From Desulfosporosinus acidiphilus SJ4 (lineage in GTDB: Bacteria; Bacillota; Desulfitobacteriia; Desulfitobacteriales; Desulfitobacteriaceae), in NCBI RefSeq assembly GCF_000255115.2, contig NC_018068.1, positions 4,311,977-4,375,976 on the forward strand: a DNA stretch of 64,000 bases. Reading direction: 5' to 3'. The position numbers and the translations under genes are program-made. This document shows positions 53,891 through 62,524 of the stretch, one piece after another (position 1 is the first letter of the stretch; every line of letters starts with the position of its first letter). The notes below the pieces were generated by a model. It was given only the letters and a program-made list of their open reading frames with translations, was not told the DNA's origin and made no database searches.

Positions 53891-55879
53891 TTATTGCTTC
53901 TTATTTTGAGCAATCTTTTCGGCTAATTCATTTAAATAGGTCCAGCGCTCGATGAGTTCATCGAGATGTCGTTCTAATTCTTCTTGATGCTTTGCCAACT
54001 CATTTAGTTTGCCAAAATCACTGCCTGCCTCATTCATTTTTTGTGAATTCGTCTGCAATTCTTCTTCAACCTGGGCAATCTGAGCATCAATTTGAGCAAA
54101 TTCCTGCTGCTCCTTAAAGGTCATTTTCAGGGGCCGTTCCTTTTTCCTGTCAGCTTCTTGATTTTCTGCCTGACCTCTCATGCCGGAAGGACTTGAGGAT
54201 TTGTTGCCGCTTTGACCGGATTTGGAAATCGCTGCGCGCAGAGTTGCTTGCTGAGCCGCCTGAGCCTCCTCCTGAGCTGCTGCATAGAGCTGCTCGCGAT
54301 AATCTGAATAGTTTCCCACATATTGACGAATCGTTCCTTCCCCTTCAAAGGAGAAGATCTTTTCCGTCACCCGATCAAGAAAATAACGGTCATGGGAAAC
54401 GGCGACCACAGCTCCCGGAAAGTCATCCAGATAATTTTCCAACACCGTCAAAGTCTGAATGTCCAAATCATTGGTGGGTTCATCCAATAAAAGAACATTC
54501 GGAGCCCCCATTAAAACTTTCAAAAGATAGAGCCTGCGCTTTTCCCCGCCGGAAAGCTTGCTGATAGGCGTCCACTGGGAAGACGGGGGAAATAGAAAGC
54601 GCTCCAACATTTGCGAGGCTGTCAAAACTCCGCCGTCCCCCGTGGGAATCACTTCTGCTATCTCTTTTATTTCCTCAATAACACGATTTTCCGGATTCAA
54701 GGCCGTGTTTTCCTGAGCAAAATACCCTAGTTTAACCGTAGATCCCACATCGATACTGCCTTGATCCGGAGACAAACGCCCCGCCAGGATATTCAAGAGC
54801 GTGGATTTACCGCTCCCATTCGGTCCGATAATCCCCACCCGGTCATTTCTCAGCAGCACATAACTGAAATCTTTAATCACCATTCCCCGGTCCGGAAACC
54901 CTTTTTGTACAGCACTGCATTCTAAAACCTTTTTTCCTAAACGTGAAGCCACGGCCGACATTTCCAAACGTTCGCTGTTCTCAAAAGGCTTATCAGCTTG
55001 AAGTTTTTCAAACCGCTCGATTCTGGCCTTCTGCTTTGTTGAACGGGCCTGAGCCCCCCGGCGCATCCAGGCCAGTTCATTGCGCAAAAGATTTTGGCGT
55101 TTTTTCTCACTTGCCTCCGCCTGTTCCTCCCGTTCAACCTTTAATTCCAGAAAGCGGCTGTAATTCCCGGGATACGGGTATAATTTGCCGCGATCAATTT
55201 CCAAGACACGGCCCACAACCCGGTCAAGAAAATAACGATCATGGGTAACCATAATTAAGGCGCCCTTGCGCTTATTTAAATATTGTTCCAGCCAATCCAC
55301 GGTGTCATTGTCAATATGGTTCGTCGGTTCATCCAGAACCAGAATATCTGCGGGATTAATCAGCGCACTGGCTAAAGCGATGCGTTTTCTTTGTCCCCCT
55401 GACAAGGTTCCCACCACCAGATCAAACTTAGCAATTCCTAATTTCGTAAGAATTGTTTTAGCTTCGTTCTCCAGCTGCCAGGCATCAAGTTCGTCCATCC
55501 GCTGACCGAGAGTTATCACGGTTTTCTGCAAACCGGAATTCTCCGGTTGATTGTTTAATTTCTCCAGGGCGCTTTCATACTCCCTCAGCAAGTTCATGAC
55601 AGGAGAATTCCCTCTGAAGACCTGCTGCAGAACCGTCGCACTATCTTCAAACTCAGGATTTTGGGGTAAGAACTCTAAGTGTACATTGCTGCCCATCGTA
55701 ATACTGCCTTGATCCGGTTTCTCAACTCCTGCCAGGATCTTGAGCAGGGTAGATTTGCCCGTACCGTTTACCCCAATAATTCCGATCTTTTCCCCTTCAT
55801 CAATTCCAAAGGAAATCTCTTTGAAAAGAATCTTATCGCTATAACTTTTAGTTAAATTTTCAACAGTCATGATATTCAT
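53891..55879 (-). CDS. ABC-F ATPase with C-terminal coiled coil (Uup-like)
   Basis: A 662-aa protein. Domain 1: GVNGTGKSTLLKIL, LSGGQRKRIALASAL, LVLDEPTNHID. Domain 2: GPNGSGKSTLLNIL, LSGGEKRRLYLLKVL, LLLDEPTNDLD. A Lys/Glu-rich C-terminal region of about 75 residues (FAQIDAQIAQVEEELQTNSQ...) forms a coiled coil like that of Uup, which binds DNA or ribosomes. A Ser/Gly-rich linker (GQSGNKSSSPSGMRGQ) precedes it. Located with the ABC-F at 52138 and the small basic protein. Involved in protection or quality control of translation, inferred from family. Confidence 0.92.
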   Translation of the reverse strand: MNIMTVENLTKSYSDKILFKEISFGIDEGEKIGIIGVNGTGKSTLLKILAGVEKPDQGSITMGSNVHLEFLPQNPEFEDSATVLQQVFRGNSPVMNLLREYESALEKLNNQPENSGLQKTVITLGQRMDELDAWQLENEAKTILTKLGIAKFDLVVGTLSGGQRKRIALASALINPADILVLDEPTNHIDNDTVDWLEQYLNKRKGALIMVTHDRYFLDRVVGRVLEIDRGKLYPYPGNYSRFLELKVEREEQAEASEKKRQNLLRNELAWMRRGAQARSTKQKARIERFEKLQADKPFENSERLEMSAVASRLGKKVLECSAVQKGFPDRGMVIKDFSYVLLRNDRVGIIGPNGSGKSTLLNILAGRLSPDQGSIDVGSTVKLGYFAQENTALNPENRVIEEIKEIAEVIPTGDGGVLTASQMLERFLFPPSSQWTPISKLSGGEKRRLYLLKVLMGAPNVLLLDEPTNDLDIQTLTVLENYLDDFPGAVVAVSHDRYFLDRVTEKIFSFEGEGTIRQYVGNYSDYREQLYAAAQEEAQAAQQATLRAAISKSGQSGNKSSSPSGMRGQAENQEADRKKERPLKMTFKEQQEFAQIDAQIAQVEEELQTNSQKMNEAGSDFGKLNELAKHQEELERHLDELIERWTYLNELAEKIAQNKKQ

Positions 55880-55952
55880 GTGATTTGTTCCTCCAAATAC
55901 CTCATATTATATCATGCTTTGACAAAGGATTCTTCAGAGAAACCTATAAAGA

Positions 55953-56001
55953 AAAAAGTCCTATAGCGATGTCAATCCATGGCATCGCTATAGGACTTTT
56001 T
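55953..56001. terminator. 19-bp perfect terminator between ABC-F and desulfidase-like genes
   Basis: Arms 55953-55971 and 55983-56001 are exact complements, starting with AAAAAGTCC and ending with GGACTTTTT. Both flanks are A/T-rich, so it can stop the gene ending at 56067 and work in either direction. Confidence 0.85.
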
Positions 56002-56066
56002 CTAAGAGATTTACTTCTGCAGGTCAGAACTTAAGTTACCCCATAAACCTCGTGCAACCGCCATTA

Positions 56067-57350
56067 TTATCCGACTTTCTTATTGACCATAATATCTAAA
56101 ATGATCCGATCGACTTCTTGGGTGCCCTGAGCTGCGAGACGACCGAGATTGGCAATCGTTTGTTCGGCCGTTTTTTCTATAATACCATCTGTGGACTGGA
56201 TGGCAATCCCCTTAATCGCCATAACGGCCGACTGAACCGCAGTGCTCGTGCACGTTGACAGTTTTAAGGCACATCCAGCTTTTGCCCCGTCGCAGAACAT
56301 TCCGGCCACATTACCCTGCATGTTTTGAATGGCTGTCTGGATTTCTTGCTTACCGCCGCCAAGCAAATAGGTAATACCACAGCTCGCACCTGTTCCCGAT
56401 GCTGTAGCCCCACATAAGGCCGAGAGCCGGCCGATTTTTGTTTTAATATAAATTGCAATGAGATTGCTCAACGTTACTGCCCGTATTAATGGTTCATGAG
56501 CCGCCCCCAATTTTTCCCCGACAGCCACAACCGGCAAGGTTGCAGAAATCCCCTGATTACCGCTGCCCGAATTGCTCATAACAGGCAAAGGACAGCCAGA
56601 CATTCTGGCATCGGAGGCACCGGCCGTCAAAGCCATGGCTTGAGTGATCAAGTCATCCGCAAAAATCCCCTTCTGGACACTTTCCTTGATCGTTTTACCC
56701 ACTCTTAAACCATACTCGTTAAGTAATCCCTCTAAGCCAATCGTTTTATTAAGTTCGATTGCCTTCCTGATGATGGACAAATCCTCAATACTGACATTCT
56801 GCACAAAATCCCAGATAGAATCAATTGATAAAAATGAGTATTGACTCTCCTCATGCTCGTCAGCCTTATCTTCCGCAAATGTATCAAGAACTGTTTTGCC
56901 GTCAACTTCGATGAGAGCAACCCGTGTATGTTCATCAGCAACGATAACCTTGGCGTATGACTCCTGTGCCGTAATAGTTACTTCTATATATAGTTTCTTC
57001 GGGGTCTCAGCAACCTCGACAGCTATTAATTTTTCCGCAATCATTTTCTTGGCTTTCTCAACATCAAGCGCAGTCAATCCCGTTAAGACTTCCAGTCCTT
57101 TTCTATAATCCCCGGCAATCACCCCCAGGGCGGCAGCAAGATTCACTCCACTTCCCTCAATGCCGGGAATGGTTACAGCCATGGCGTTCTTTATGACATT
57201 AGTACTTGCAAGGACCTTGACGGAAGTGACTTCTCCCCGGACATAACTTTTGGCTAAAGCGGCAGCATAGGCAATCGCCATAGGCTCAGTACAACCTAAG
57301 GAAACTACGAGTTCCTTCTCCAATAATCCTAAAAATTCAGCATATTGCAC
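56067..57350 (-). CDS. L-cysteine desulfidase-like protein (UPF0597/CyuA family)
   Basis: A 427-aa protein of the UPF0597/CyuA family (PF03313-like fold, related to the alpha subunit of iron-sulfur serine dehydratases). Cys residues at SLGCTEPMAIAYAAA (about 19), GASCGITYLLGG and GAKAGCALKLSTC are the likely ligands of a 4Fe-4S cluster. These enzymes break down L-cysteine to pyruvate, ammonia and sulfide, or act on serine. It starts at GTG, preceded by TAGGGATAT. The element at 57459 inserted 109 bases upstream of this start, possibly separating it from an original promoter. Confidence 0.85.
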   Translation of the reverse strand: MQYAEFLGLLEKELVVSLGCTEPMAIAYAAALAKSYVRGEVTSVKVLASTNVIKNAMAVTIPGIEGSGVNLAAALGVIAGDYRKGLEVLTGLTALDVEKAKKMIAEKLIAVEVAETPKKLYIEVTITAQESYAKVIVADEHTRVALIEVDGKTVLDTFAEDKADEHEESQYSFLSIDSIWDFVQNVSIEDLSIIRKAIELNKTIGLEGLLNEYGLRVGKTIKESVQKGIFADDLITQAMALTAGASDARMSGCPLPVMSNSGSGNQGISATLPVVAVGEKLGAAHEPLIRAVTLSNLIAIYIKTKIGRLSALCGATASGTGASCGITYLLGGGKQEIQTAIQNMQGNVAGMFCDGAKAGCALKLSTCTSTAVQSAVMAIKGIAIQSTDGIIEKTAEQTIANLGRLAAQGTQEVDRIILDIMVNKKVG

Positions 57351-57463
57351 TATTATATCCCTACTTTCTTAGTAACTAAGCGCATTTTATGTATTCTTCC
57401 AATTATGAAAAAACTCCTCTATTTGACGTATATAGTTTTTTTCAGCCTTGAATAATTTAGGGA

Positions 57464-58090
57464 TTACTGAACAGTCCCCATATTTTTAGTTTCTAGGCAA
57501 CAAACAAAATCTCCCAACTCGAAAAAAGGCGTTTCCCAAAAAAGGTACAAAAGATCCCGGAGGCGCTTCCCCAGGTTCATGATGATGAACTGTAAGCCAA
57601 TGACCGTCTCACTCGTTTCTTTGAGACGTACCATTATTCGACCTAGTCCATAACGACGTTTTCCTTCACCGAATTTCGCCTCGACTGCATTTCTTAGGCC
57701 TGCCTCTTGTTTCTCTAGCCGCCTTTGTTCTAAATGCTCTTTTTTATCCTTCGAGGGTCGACCTAGTTTGGGCCCGTTAAGCCGAATGCCATGTAACTTG
57801 CAGTACTGCAGGTTGTCTCGGTTCCGATATATTTTATCGGCAATCACGGATTCAGGATAGTTTCCATGGCGCTCCTTATAGGTTTCTACCGAATCAATCA
57901 GGGTGGTGCCCTCATTAAAGGCTTCCCAACTCAACTTCTCGATCCAAGCAAATCCGTTGACGATACTTATGGCAACTTTCGCTCCAAATTCTGTGGCTGC
58001 TGTTTTTTTACCCCTCACAATCGGGCGAACATGCGGTTGGCTAATGCTCACGATACGCTCTTCTATAGTGTGGACTCGTTTGTCATACAT
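57464..58090 (-). pseudogene. Transposase, C-terminal part (frame 2)
   Basis: A 208-codon frame (MYDKRVHTIEERIVSISQPHVRPIVRGKK...) containing the catalytic core of the DDE transposase. It continues the sequence of the preceding frame after a -1 shift, and its start is inside that frame. The DDE-type end motifs LRNAVEAKFGEGKRRYGLGR and a hydrophobic tail are present. Whether the split is a mutation or translational recoding is not known. Confidence 0.7.
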
Positions 58091-59013
58091 GGTTTTTGCT
58101 GTTCAAAGAGTGTTTGTATGGTTTCTAAGTCTTTTTGCTGCCGTTTACTGAGTCCTTCTGGGTACTTGGCTGATAGTTTCAAGACGATCTGAAGGTCTCT
58201 TGTAACGAAGCTCAGCTGTTTCCGAATGGCCTTGCGGATTTCACGACTTCTGGGTTTCCGATTCTTTTCTAACTTCAGATAGAGTTTACGTGCCTTTTGT
58301 CGATAGGTTCTTGGCTTGAGCTCTTTCCCTATTTGATTCTCATGCAAGGTGTCCACCATGGCCTCTAACTTTTCCCGTGCGTCATTTAGTAGAGAAAAAT
58401 CCGTGGGATATTTCACATCGGCCGGGGTGCATGTGGCATCCAAAATGAGTTTTCCGTGGTTTTGTTGGGGTGGTTGCTCACTGCTTGCTTGATCTTCACG
58501 ACGATTGTCGTCTGTACAACCTGAACTTGGTGGGGGAGTGTTTTGATCTTTATGATCTTCAGTTTCCGTCTTTGTTTCTCCCTTACATAAGGCTTCGTTC
58601 AGTTCAGCAATTACCTTAGCGTCGAGGCGTTTCCGAAAATGGACCATACTCGATGAATCGAACGGTGGAGTGGTTTGAAATTCCTCCAGCCCGATGAAGT
58701 ATTGCAAATAGGGGTTTTCCATGATTTGTTGGACGGTTTCTTCGTCGGAAAATCCACACTTTTCTTTGATGATGAGGGCACCCAATGCGACACGAACTGG
58801 TTTCGCAACATTTCCAGTATGCTTTGGGAAATGAGAAGCATATCGCTCTTCAACAACGTTCCAGGGAATCAAATCGGCCATCTTGACCCAACGGTTATTC
58901 GCATCAAGTTTGCCGCCTGCAAAAAATCTGAAGTCTTCGAGTAAGCTAATTTGACCTGTAGGTTTTCGGTACATTTTCGTCCCCCATCTGCAAGGTTTTT
59001 CGACCATATTCAT
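58063..59013 (-). pseudogene. Transposase, N-terminal part (frame 1)
   Basis: A 316-codon frame beginning MNMVEKPCRWGTKMYRKPTG, with AAAGGATG six bases ahead. It contains the DUF772-like segment EKCGFSDEETVQQIMENPYL and a Pro/Gln/Asp-rich insert, KLILDATCTPADVKYPTD with the first catalytic Asp, and stops at KPCMTNESTL. Reading QQK then shifting back one base at the AAAAA run gives QQKTMYDKRV, the expected joined protein. So the full transposase needs a -1 frameshift near 58092. Confidence 0.72.
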
Positions 59014-59200
59014 CCTTTATCTTGCTTTATTATACCACGAAAATGGCCTTAGTTCCTACTCCCATGCAGGTTTCGAGGTTATTCAGTAATCCCTAATTTA
59101 AATATACCAGCATTAATAGATTCAATTAACTTGGGAAGGCTATCCCAAGGTTCAAAATTCAAAAGACTCTCAGATAATATAGCTTAGGAGGTATTTTGCC

Positions 59201-59437
59201 ATGTTATGTGCTGAAGTATCGATTTACCCACAGAAAACAAACAGTCCCGGCCAGGTTATTAACAATTCAATTAATTCTTTGTCCAATGAAAACATCCAGT
59301 ACAAAGTCGGTTCCCTTAGCACTCACATTGATGGAAATGATGAGCAAGTATGGAATGGTATCAAGAAGGTTTTTGATGCTGCCAAAACATCCGGTGAAGT
59401 CAGTATGGTGGTAACTATCTCTAATACCGCCCATTAA
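59201..59437 (+). CDS. Thiamine-binding-type small protein (MTH1187/YqgV, PF01910)
   Basis: A 78-aa protein with the features of the MTH1187-like thiamine-binding family: start EVSIYPQK, middle IDGNDEQVWNGIKKVFDAAK and end EVSMVVTISN. Members form small ferredoxin-like domains that bind thiamine or its precursors. TAGGAGG is eight bases before the ATG. The insertion sequence ends 106 bases upstream, and an AACTTGGGA/TCCCAAGGTT hairpin lies between at 59129-59150, so any original promoter further left has been displaced. Confidence 0.8.
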   Translation: MLCAEVSIYPQKTNSPGQVINNSINSLSNENIQYKVGSLSTHIDGNDEQVWNGIKKVFDAAKTSGEVSMVVTISNTAH

Positions 59438-59446
59438 TATTATCTA

Positions 59447-59572
59447 GGCCGAAGCCCTCTATTCCAGAAAAGAAACTACGCAGCGGAGGGAGACACTGCC
59501 CCTACCGAAGAAAGAGAGAGGGTAACTCCCACTTATAGAATGCGAGTCTTAGTGAAAATAAAGCTTTAGGCC
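59447..59572 (+). ncRNA. Unexplained structured RNA candidate
   Basis: A GC-richer segment that folds into a closed branched structure. P1: 59447-59455 (GGCCGAAGC) with 59563-59572 (GCTTTAGGCC). P2: CTC at 59457-59459 with GAG at 59544-59546, and ATTC at 59461-59464 with GAAT at 59538-59541. Inside are a GCAG/CTGC hairpin and a GGG/CCC hairpin. It starts ten bases after the thiamine-binding gene. I compared it by eye with common riboswitch motifs and found none that fit; strand is unproven. Confidence 0.45.
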
Positions 59573-59667
59573 ACTATTTTGTGTTATACTAATACTATAA
59601 GGCTCAAAAGATACTATCATAAAAGTACCACAATACTCAATTACTATAGACTATATTTAATATAGCT

Positions 59668-59792
59668 GCGACAATGGCAAACCCTGCGAAAGCAGGGGAC
59701 GCAAAGCCACAGATCCTCTACTTAAGGTAAGGATGGCTGGGTTACCGAACAGTTATTTTTGTCGCTGTATTAAAAAGATATGGCGATTTTTT
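59668..59792 (+). promoter_or_regulatory. c-di-GMP-I (GEMM-I) riboswitch with terminator, likely ON switch
   Basis: The aptamer contains GGCAAACC, a GAAA-tetraloop stem (CCTGCGAAAGCAGG), GACGCAAAGCC and GGCTGGGTTACCGAA, the conserved GEMM-I elements. P1 is GCGACAA (59668-59674) with TTGTCGC (59759-59765). Directly after, TCGCTGTAT (59762-59770) pairs with ATATGGCGA (59778-59786) followed by six T, a terminator. The terminator needs TCGC that P1 also uses, so ligand-stabilised P1 should prevent termination. G at the ligand-contact position (first G of GGCAAACC) agrees with c-di-GMP rather than cGAMP. Confidence 0.92.
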
Positions 59793-59850
59793 ATTTCGTC
59801 TTTCGATCAAAATCTTATGAAAGTCTTCAGTATAAAGGAGGGAAATGCAA

Positions 59851-60027
59851 ATGGATTTAGCAGTTACAGCGTCTATCATGAGCCAAGGCCAAGTTCAAAA
59901 CCAAGCATCTGTTTCAGTACTAAAAAAAGTCATGGACACCGCTAAAATGGAAGGTAATGCACTAGTACAGATGATGGAACGGTCATTGAACCCGAATCTT
60001 GGTGGCAACCTTGATGTGAAAGCCTAA
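59851..60027 (+). CDS. YjfB-family putative motility protein
   Basis: A 58-aa protein beginning MDLAVTASIMSQGQVQNQAS and continuing VSVLKKVMDTAKMEGNALVQ, the pattern of the YjfB family (PF14070), small proteins linked to motility. ATG at 59851 is eight bases after AGGAGGGAA; the upstream ATG at 59845 lies too close to it. The c-di-GMP riboswitch in its leader puts it under second-messenger control, consistent with a role in the motile/sessile choice. A 26-bp perfect hairpin terminates it. Confidence 0.85.
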   Translation: MDLAVTASIMSQGQVQNQASVSVLKKVMDTAKMEGNALVQMMERSLNPNLGGNLDVKA

Positions 60028-60043
60028 AGGAAAGTACTTATTT

Positions 60044-60098
60044 CAATCAACGTCAAAAGCGTCGGAATAACTTATTCCGACGCTTTTGACGTTGATTG
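60044..60098. terminator. 26-bp perfect hairpin after the YjfB gene
   Basis: Arms 60044-60069 and 60073-60098 are exact complements with a 3-base loop. A TCTTATTTT run follows at 60099-60107. It works as terminator of the riboswitch operon, and faces a fragment gene on the other strand. The length and perfection are far above what termination needs. Confidence 0.8.
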
Positions 60099-60100
60099 TC

Positions 60101-60193
60101 TTATTTTGTTAAGATAGCATCTTCTTGAGCTTGAGTTATAGTCCCTGCTGTGACTAGCTTATCTAAAGCTGTCTTTAAGTCGTTAAGTTGCGC
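60101..60193 (-). pseudogene. 3' fragment of an unidentified small-protein gene
   Basis: The minus strand reads AQLNDLKTALDKLVTAGTIT and QAQEDAILTK before a stop at 60101-60103; an in-frame stop lies directly upstream at about 60194. The wording resembles the helical tails of small Firmicute proteins, including DUF2680-type repeats, so it is read as a decayed 3' end. No ribosome site or start is present. Confidence 0.5.
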
Positions 60194-60215
60194 CTATCGA
60201 ATTCAATCGGATAGT

Positions 60216-61265
60216 TCAAGATTCCTTCTTGTAAATTAGTTCATGACTTGTGTTGGAAATCCATGTTTCACCGCTAAAATCTCTCCCTTTGATGACTACT
60301 CTATTTTTATAAACATTTACCACGAGACCCTCACTTTTATTAGATAACTTCTTGCCATTAACATCAATTGGCATTGCCACGGATGAATCGTTGACCATAT
60401 AAAACGGACCTTTCGCAATCTCCCGACCCAGCTCTAACTGCCAATGAGTGTGTCCGCTGAAAAAAATTACTTCCGGGTAGTGCCCTAACAACGTTTTTAA
60501 TTGATCCCGCTGAATAACATAACCCTGTATCGAACGATACCAGCTACAGGTGGTATTATTGGGAAACGGTTGATGTAAGAAAACAAACATTGGTTTATGG
60601 GGTGAATAGTTTTCTTTAAGTTTTGCCCGAAGCCAAGCTAATTGATTGGCGGAAAGATAAGCCTTGTCTTTATATTCTTTTCCGCTCATTGCCGACTTTT
60701 CCGAACCAAGAAAGATAAAATGATAGCCAGATATATATTTGTCATAGTATACGTTTGGTTGACCAGTTAAACTTAAGAACCGCTTGATAGCTAACTGTTC
60801 TGTTTCACCATTTGGAAAGGTTTTCGGACTCCATCCGTTTGTTTTCTTGCTTCTAAAAGCATTATAAAATTCGTGGTTCCCAATCGTATAGTAAAATCTA
60901 ATGTTCTTTCCTTTAGTCGTTATAAAGTTATGGAATACATTATAGTCCTGTAAATTTCCATTTCCTAAGTCGCCGTTAATGATGATATTGTTGATATTCA
61001 AATGTTCTTTCATGTCGTAAAGCATCTTAGAAAATTTGGTCTTTGCCAACTTGTCGCTGGCTTGAACGTGAATATCACTAACAACTCCAAACTGCAATAG
61101 TGGCTGATCTCTTAAATTTGTCGCTGAAGCCTTGATCGGGGGGGTAATTATATTAGAATCCGTAGGAATTGTCTGTTGAACAGTTGAAGGTTTAATAGGA
61201 AGTATGATGCAAATATTTATCAGCATAAATAGCAACTGAACTTTTATATTTTTTCTTTCTGCCAA
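60216..61265 (-). CDS. Calcineurin-like metallophosphoesterase, exported
   Basis: A 349-aa protein with an N-terminal hydrophobic export signal (about 8-24). The dinuclear metal motifs appear in order: VVSDIHVQ (Asp-x-His), NGDLGNGN (Gly-Asp), GNHEFYN (Gly-Asn-His), FVFLHQPFP and FSGHTHWQ (Gly-His-x-His). This is the calcineurin-like phosphoesterase family (Metallophos). Substrates range from nucleotides to phosphodiesters of wall polymers; the exported form favours the outside of the cell. It is opposite in direction to the polysaccharide deacetylase at 61551. Confidence 0.88.
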   Translation of the reverse strand: MAERKNIKVQLLFMLINICIILPIKPSTVQQTIPTDSNIITPPIKASATNLRDQPLLQFGVVSDIHVQASDKLAKTKFSKMLYDMKEHLNINNIIINGDLGNGNLQDYNVFHNFITTKGKNIRFYYTIGNHEFYNAFRSKKTNGWSPKTFPNGETEQLAIKRFLSLTGQPNVYYDKYISGYHFIFLGSEKSAMSGKEYKDKAYLSANQLAWLRAKLKENYSPHKPMFVFLHQPFPNNTTCSWYRSIQGYVIQRDQLKTLLGHYPEVIFFSGHTHWQLELGREIAKGPFYMVNDSSVAMPIDVNGKKLSNKSEGLVVNVYKNRVVIKGRDFSGETWISNTSHELIYKKES

Positions 61266-61430
61266 AACTTATCCTCCATAATTAAATCTCTGGTTAGTTT
61301 GGCTTGAAACCTAAGTTAATAACCATTTTTATAAAAACTTGGCTGGCCCCCGCAGGCACTGTCTTCGCACCAATTAGCCCTTCTTTTAGTATTTAACTGA
61401 AAGTAATAATTTCTGATTGTACAAAAAACA

Positions 61431-61464
61431 GCCCCCTTCGTGATTTCAAAAATGGTCGGGGGGC
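61431..61464. repeat. GCCCCC/GGGGGC hairpin in the divergent region
   Basis: GCCCCC at 61431-61436 pairs with GGGGGC at 61459-61464, with an inner ATTT/AAAT helix. It is 87 bases before the deacetylase ATG, in the region between two divergent genes, and may be a leader structure. Confidence 0.45.
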
Positions 61465-61550
61465 AATCGTATCTATGTTATATAAATGCATAAAGTTATC
61501 AAACAGTCGTTATCCTATTAACAAATAAATTCTAAGGCAGGCACAACTAC

Positions 61551-62405
61551 ATGAACCTAAAATTCAAGCTATTTCTCGCTAGCCTCTGTACTCTAGTTTT
61601 AATCATCGTCTCATTTGCTGTCAAATGCCCTGCAGCAAATGATTATTTACCGGGAGATTCCCTAAAATCAAACTCTAGTAAACCTCTGGTTTCCCCCGCA
61701 CCCCCATCTTTAGCTGTTGTAAATCAAGCTGAACCAAAAATGACTACATTTCCCAAAGCTGGTATACCTGTACTTATGTATCATTCCATCAAAACCCTTC
61801 CGGGCAACTCATTGGGCGTTCCAGTAAAACAATTCACCGAAGAAATAACGTGGCTTCACAATAAAGGCTATCATTCCATAACAACTGACGAACTGTATCA
61901 AACATTAGCAAATAAAGCTCCTATTCCGGAAAAGCCAATATTACTCACATTTGACGATGGTTATAGCGATAATTACACTTCAGCCTGGCCGATTCTACAA
62001 AAAAGTGGTTTCAGAGCAACCTTTTTTATTGTTACGAACTCAGTAGGTCAAGGAATGATGAGTTGGGACCAACTTAGCGACTTGGTGAAACAAGGAAATT
62101 CTATTGGCAGCCATACCGTTCACCATTTAGATTTATCGAAGCTTTCTTATAATAAACAAGAAAATGAACTTATAAGTTCAAAGGAAGCTCTGGAAAATCA
62201 TCTTGGTATTAAGGTACAAGCCCTTTGCTTTCCCTCAGGAAAATTCAACAAAACAACCCTGGAATTGATGGCAAAAACAGGATATCAATTAGGGTTTACT
62301 ACTAAGCAAGGAAGGGTTCATTCAGGAGATGACTTATTGACATTGCGCCGCGAACGGATTTATGGAGGGATGCCTCTGCCTTCTTTTCAGAAACTTTTTC
62401 CTTAG
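61551..62405 (+). CDS. Polysaccharide deacetylase (NodB fold), secreted
   Basis: A 284-aa protein with signal region (about 5-25), a linker, and a NodB domain. LMYHSIKT (about 73), LTFDDGYSDNYT with the catalytic Asp-Asp pair, FFIVTNSVGQGMMSWDQLSD, and SHTVHHLDLSKLS with the metal-binding His pair. Family members deacetylate peptidoglycan, chitin-like or exopolysaccharide N-acetyl sugars. Ribosome site is weak (TAAGGCAGG region), ATG at 61551. It fits the surface-polysaccharide content of the window. A second copy is not seen here. Confidence 0.87.
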   Translation: MNLKFKLFLASLCTLVLIIVSFAVKCPAANDYLPGDSLKSNSSKPLVSPAPPSLAVVNQAEPKMTTFPKAGIPVLMYHSIKTLPGNSLGVPVKQFTEEITWLHNKGYHSITTDELYQTLANKAPIPEKPILLTFDDGYSDNYTSAWPILQKSGFRATFFIVTNSVGQGMMSWDQLSDLVKQGNSIGSHTVHHLDLSKLSYNKQENELISSKEALENHLGIKVQALCFPSGKFNKTTLELMAKTGYQLGFTTKQGRVHSGDDLLTLRRERIYGGMPLPSFQKLFP

Positions 62406-62524
62406 TATTATCCAAGATCAATAAATCAAGCCAACATCCTTTACGAATTTCGGCCATTATTTTTGTTCCTCTTACTACTTAGTGATAAAATTAACAGAAA
62501 ACAGTCAGAGAGAGGTTGAAGAAT

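Larger units (their letters stand above)
57459..59094 (-). mobile_element. Complete insertion sequence (IS1182/IS5-like), 1636 bp
   Basis: Ends are AGGGATTACTGAA at 57459-57471 and its complement TTCAGTAATCCCT at 59082-59094, a 13-bp perfect terminal inverted repeat. The flanks are AATTT (57454-57458 and 59095-59099), a 5-bp target duplication. The whole element therefore moved as a unit here. The transposase reads leftwards and its stop codon lies inside the left end. The DDE-type protein with DUF772-like N-terminus resembles the IS1182/IS5 group, but I cannot assign the exact family. Confidence 0.85.

Noticed and set aside
54193-54564. 123-codon frame inside the Uup-like gene
   Set aside because: Antisense of ATPase motifs; no start signal.
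59447-59572. Identification of the structured RNA as a SAM, FMN, M-box, guanidine or c-di-GMP-II riboswitch
   Set aside because: The conserved core sequences of these classes are missing when read on the plus strand.
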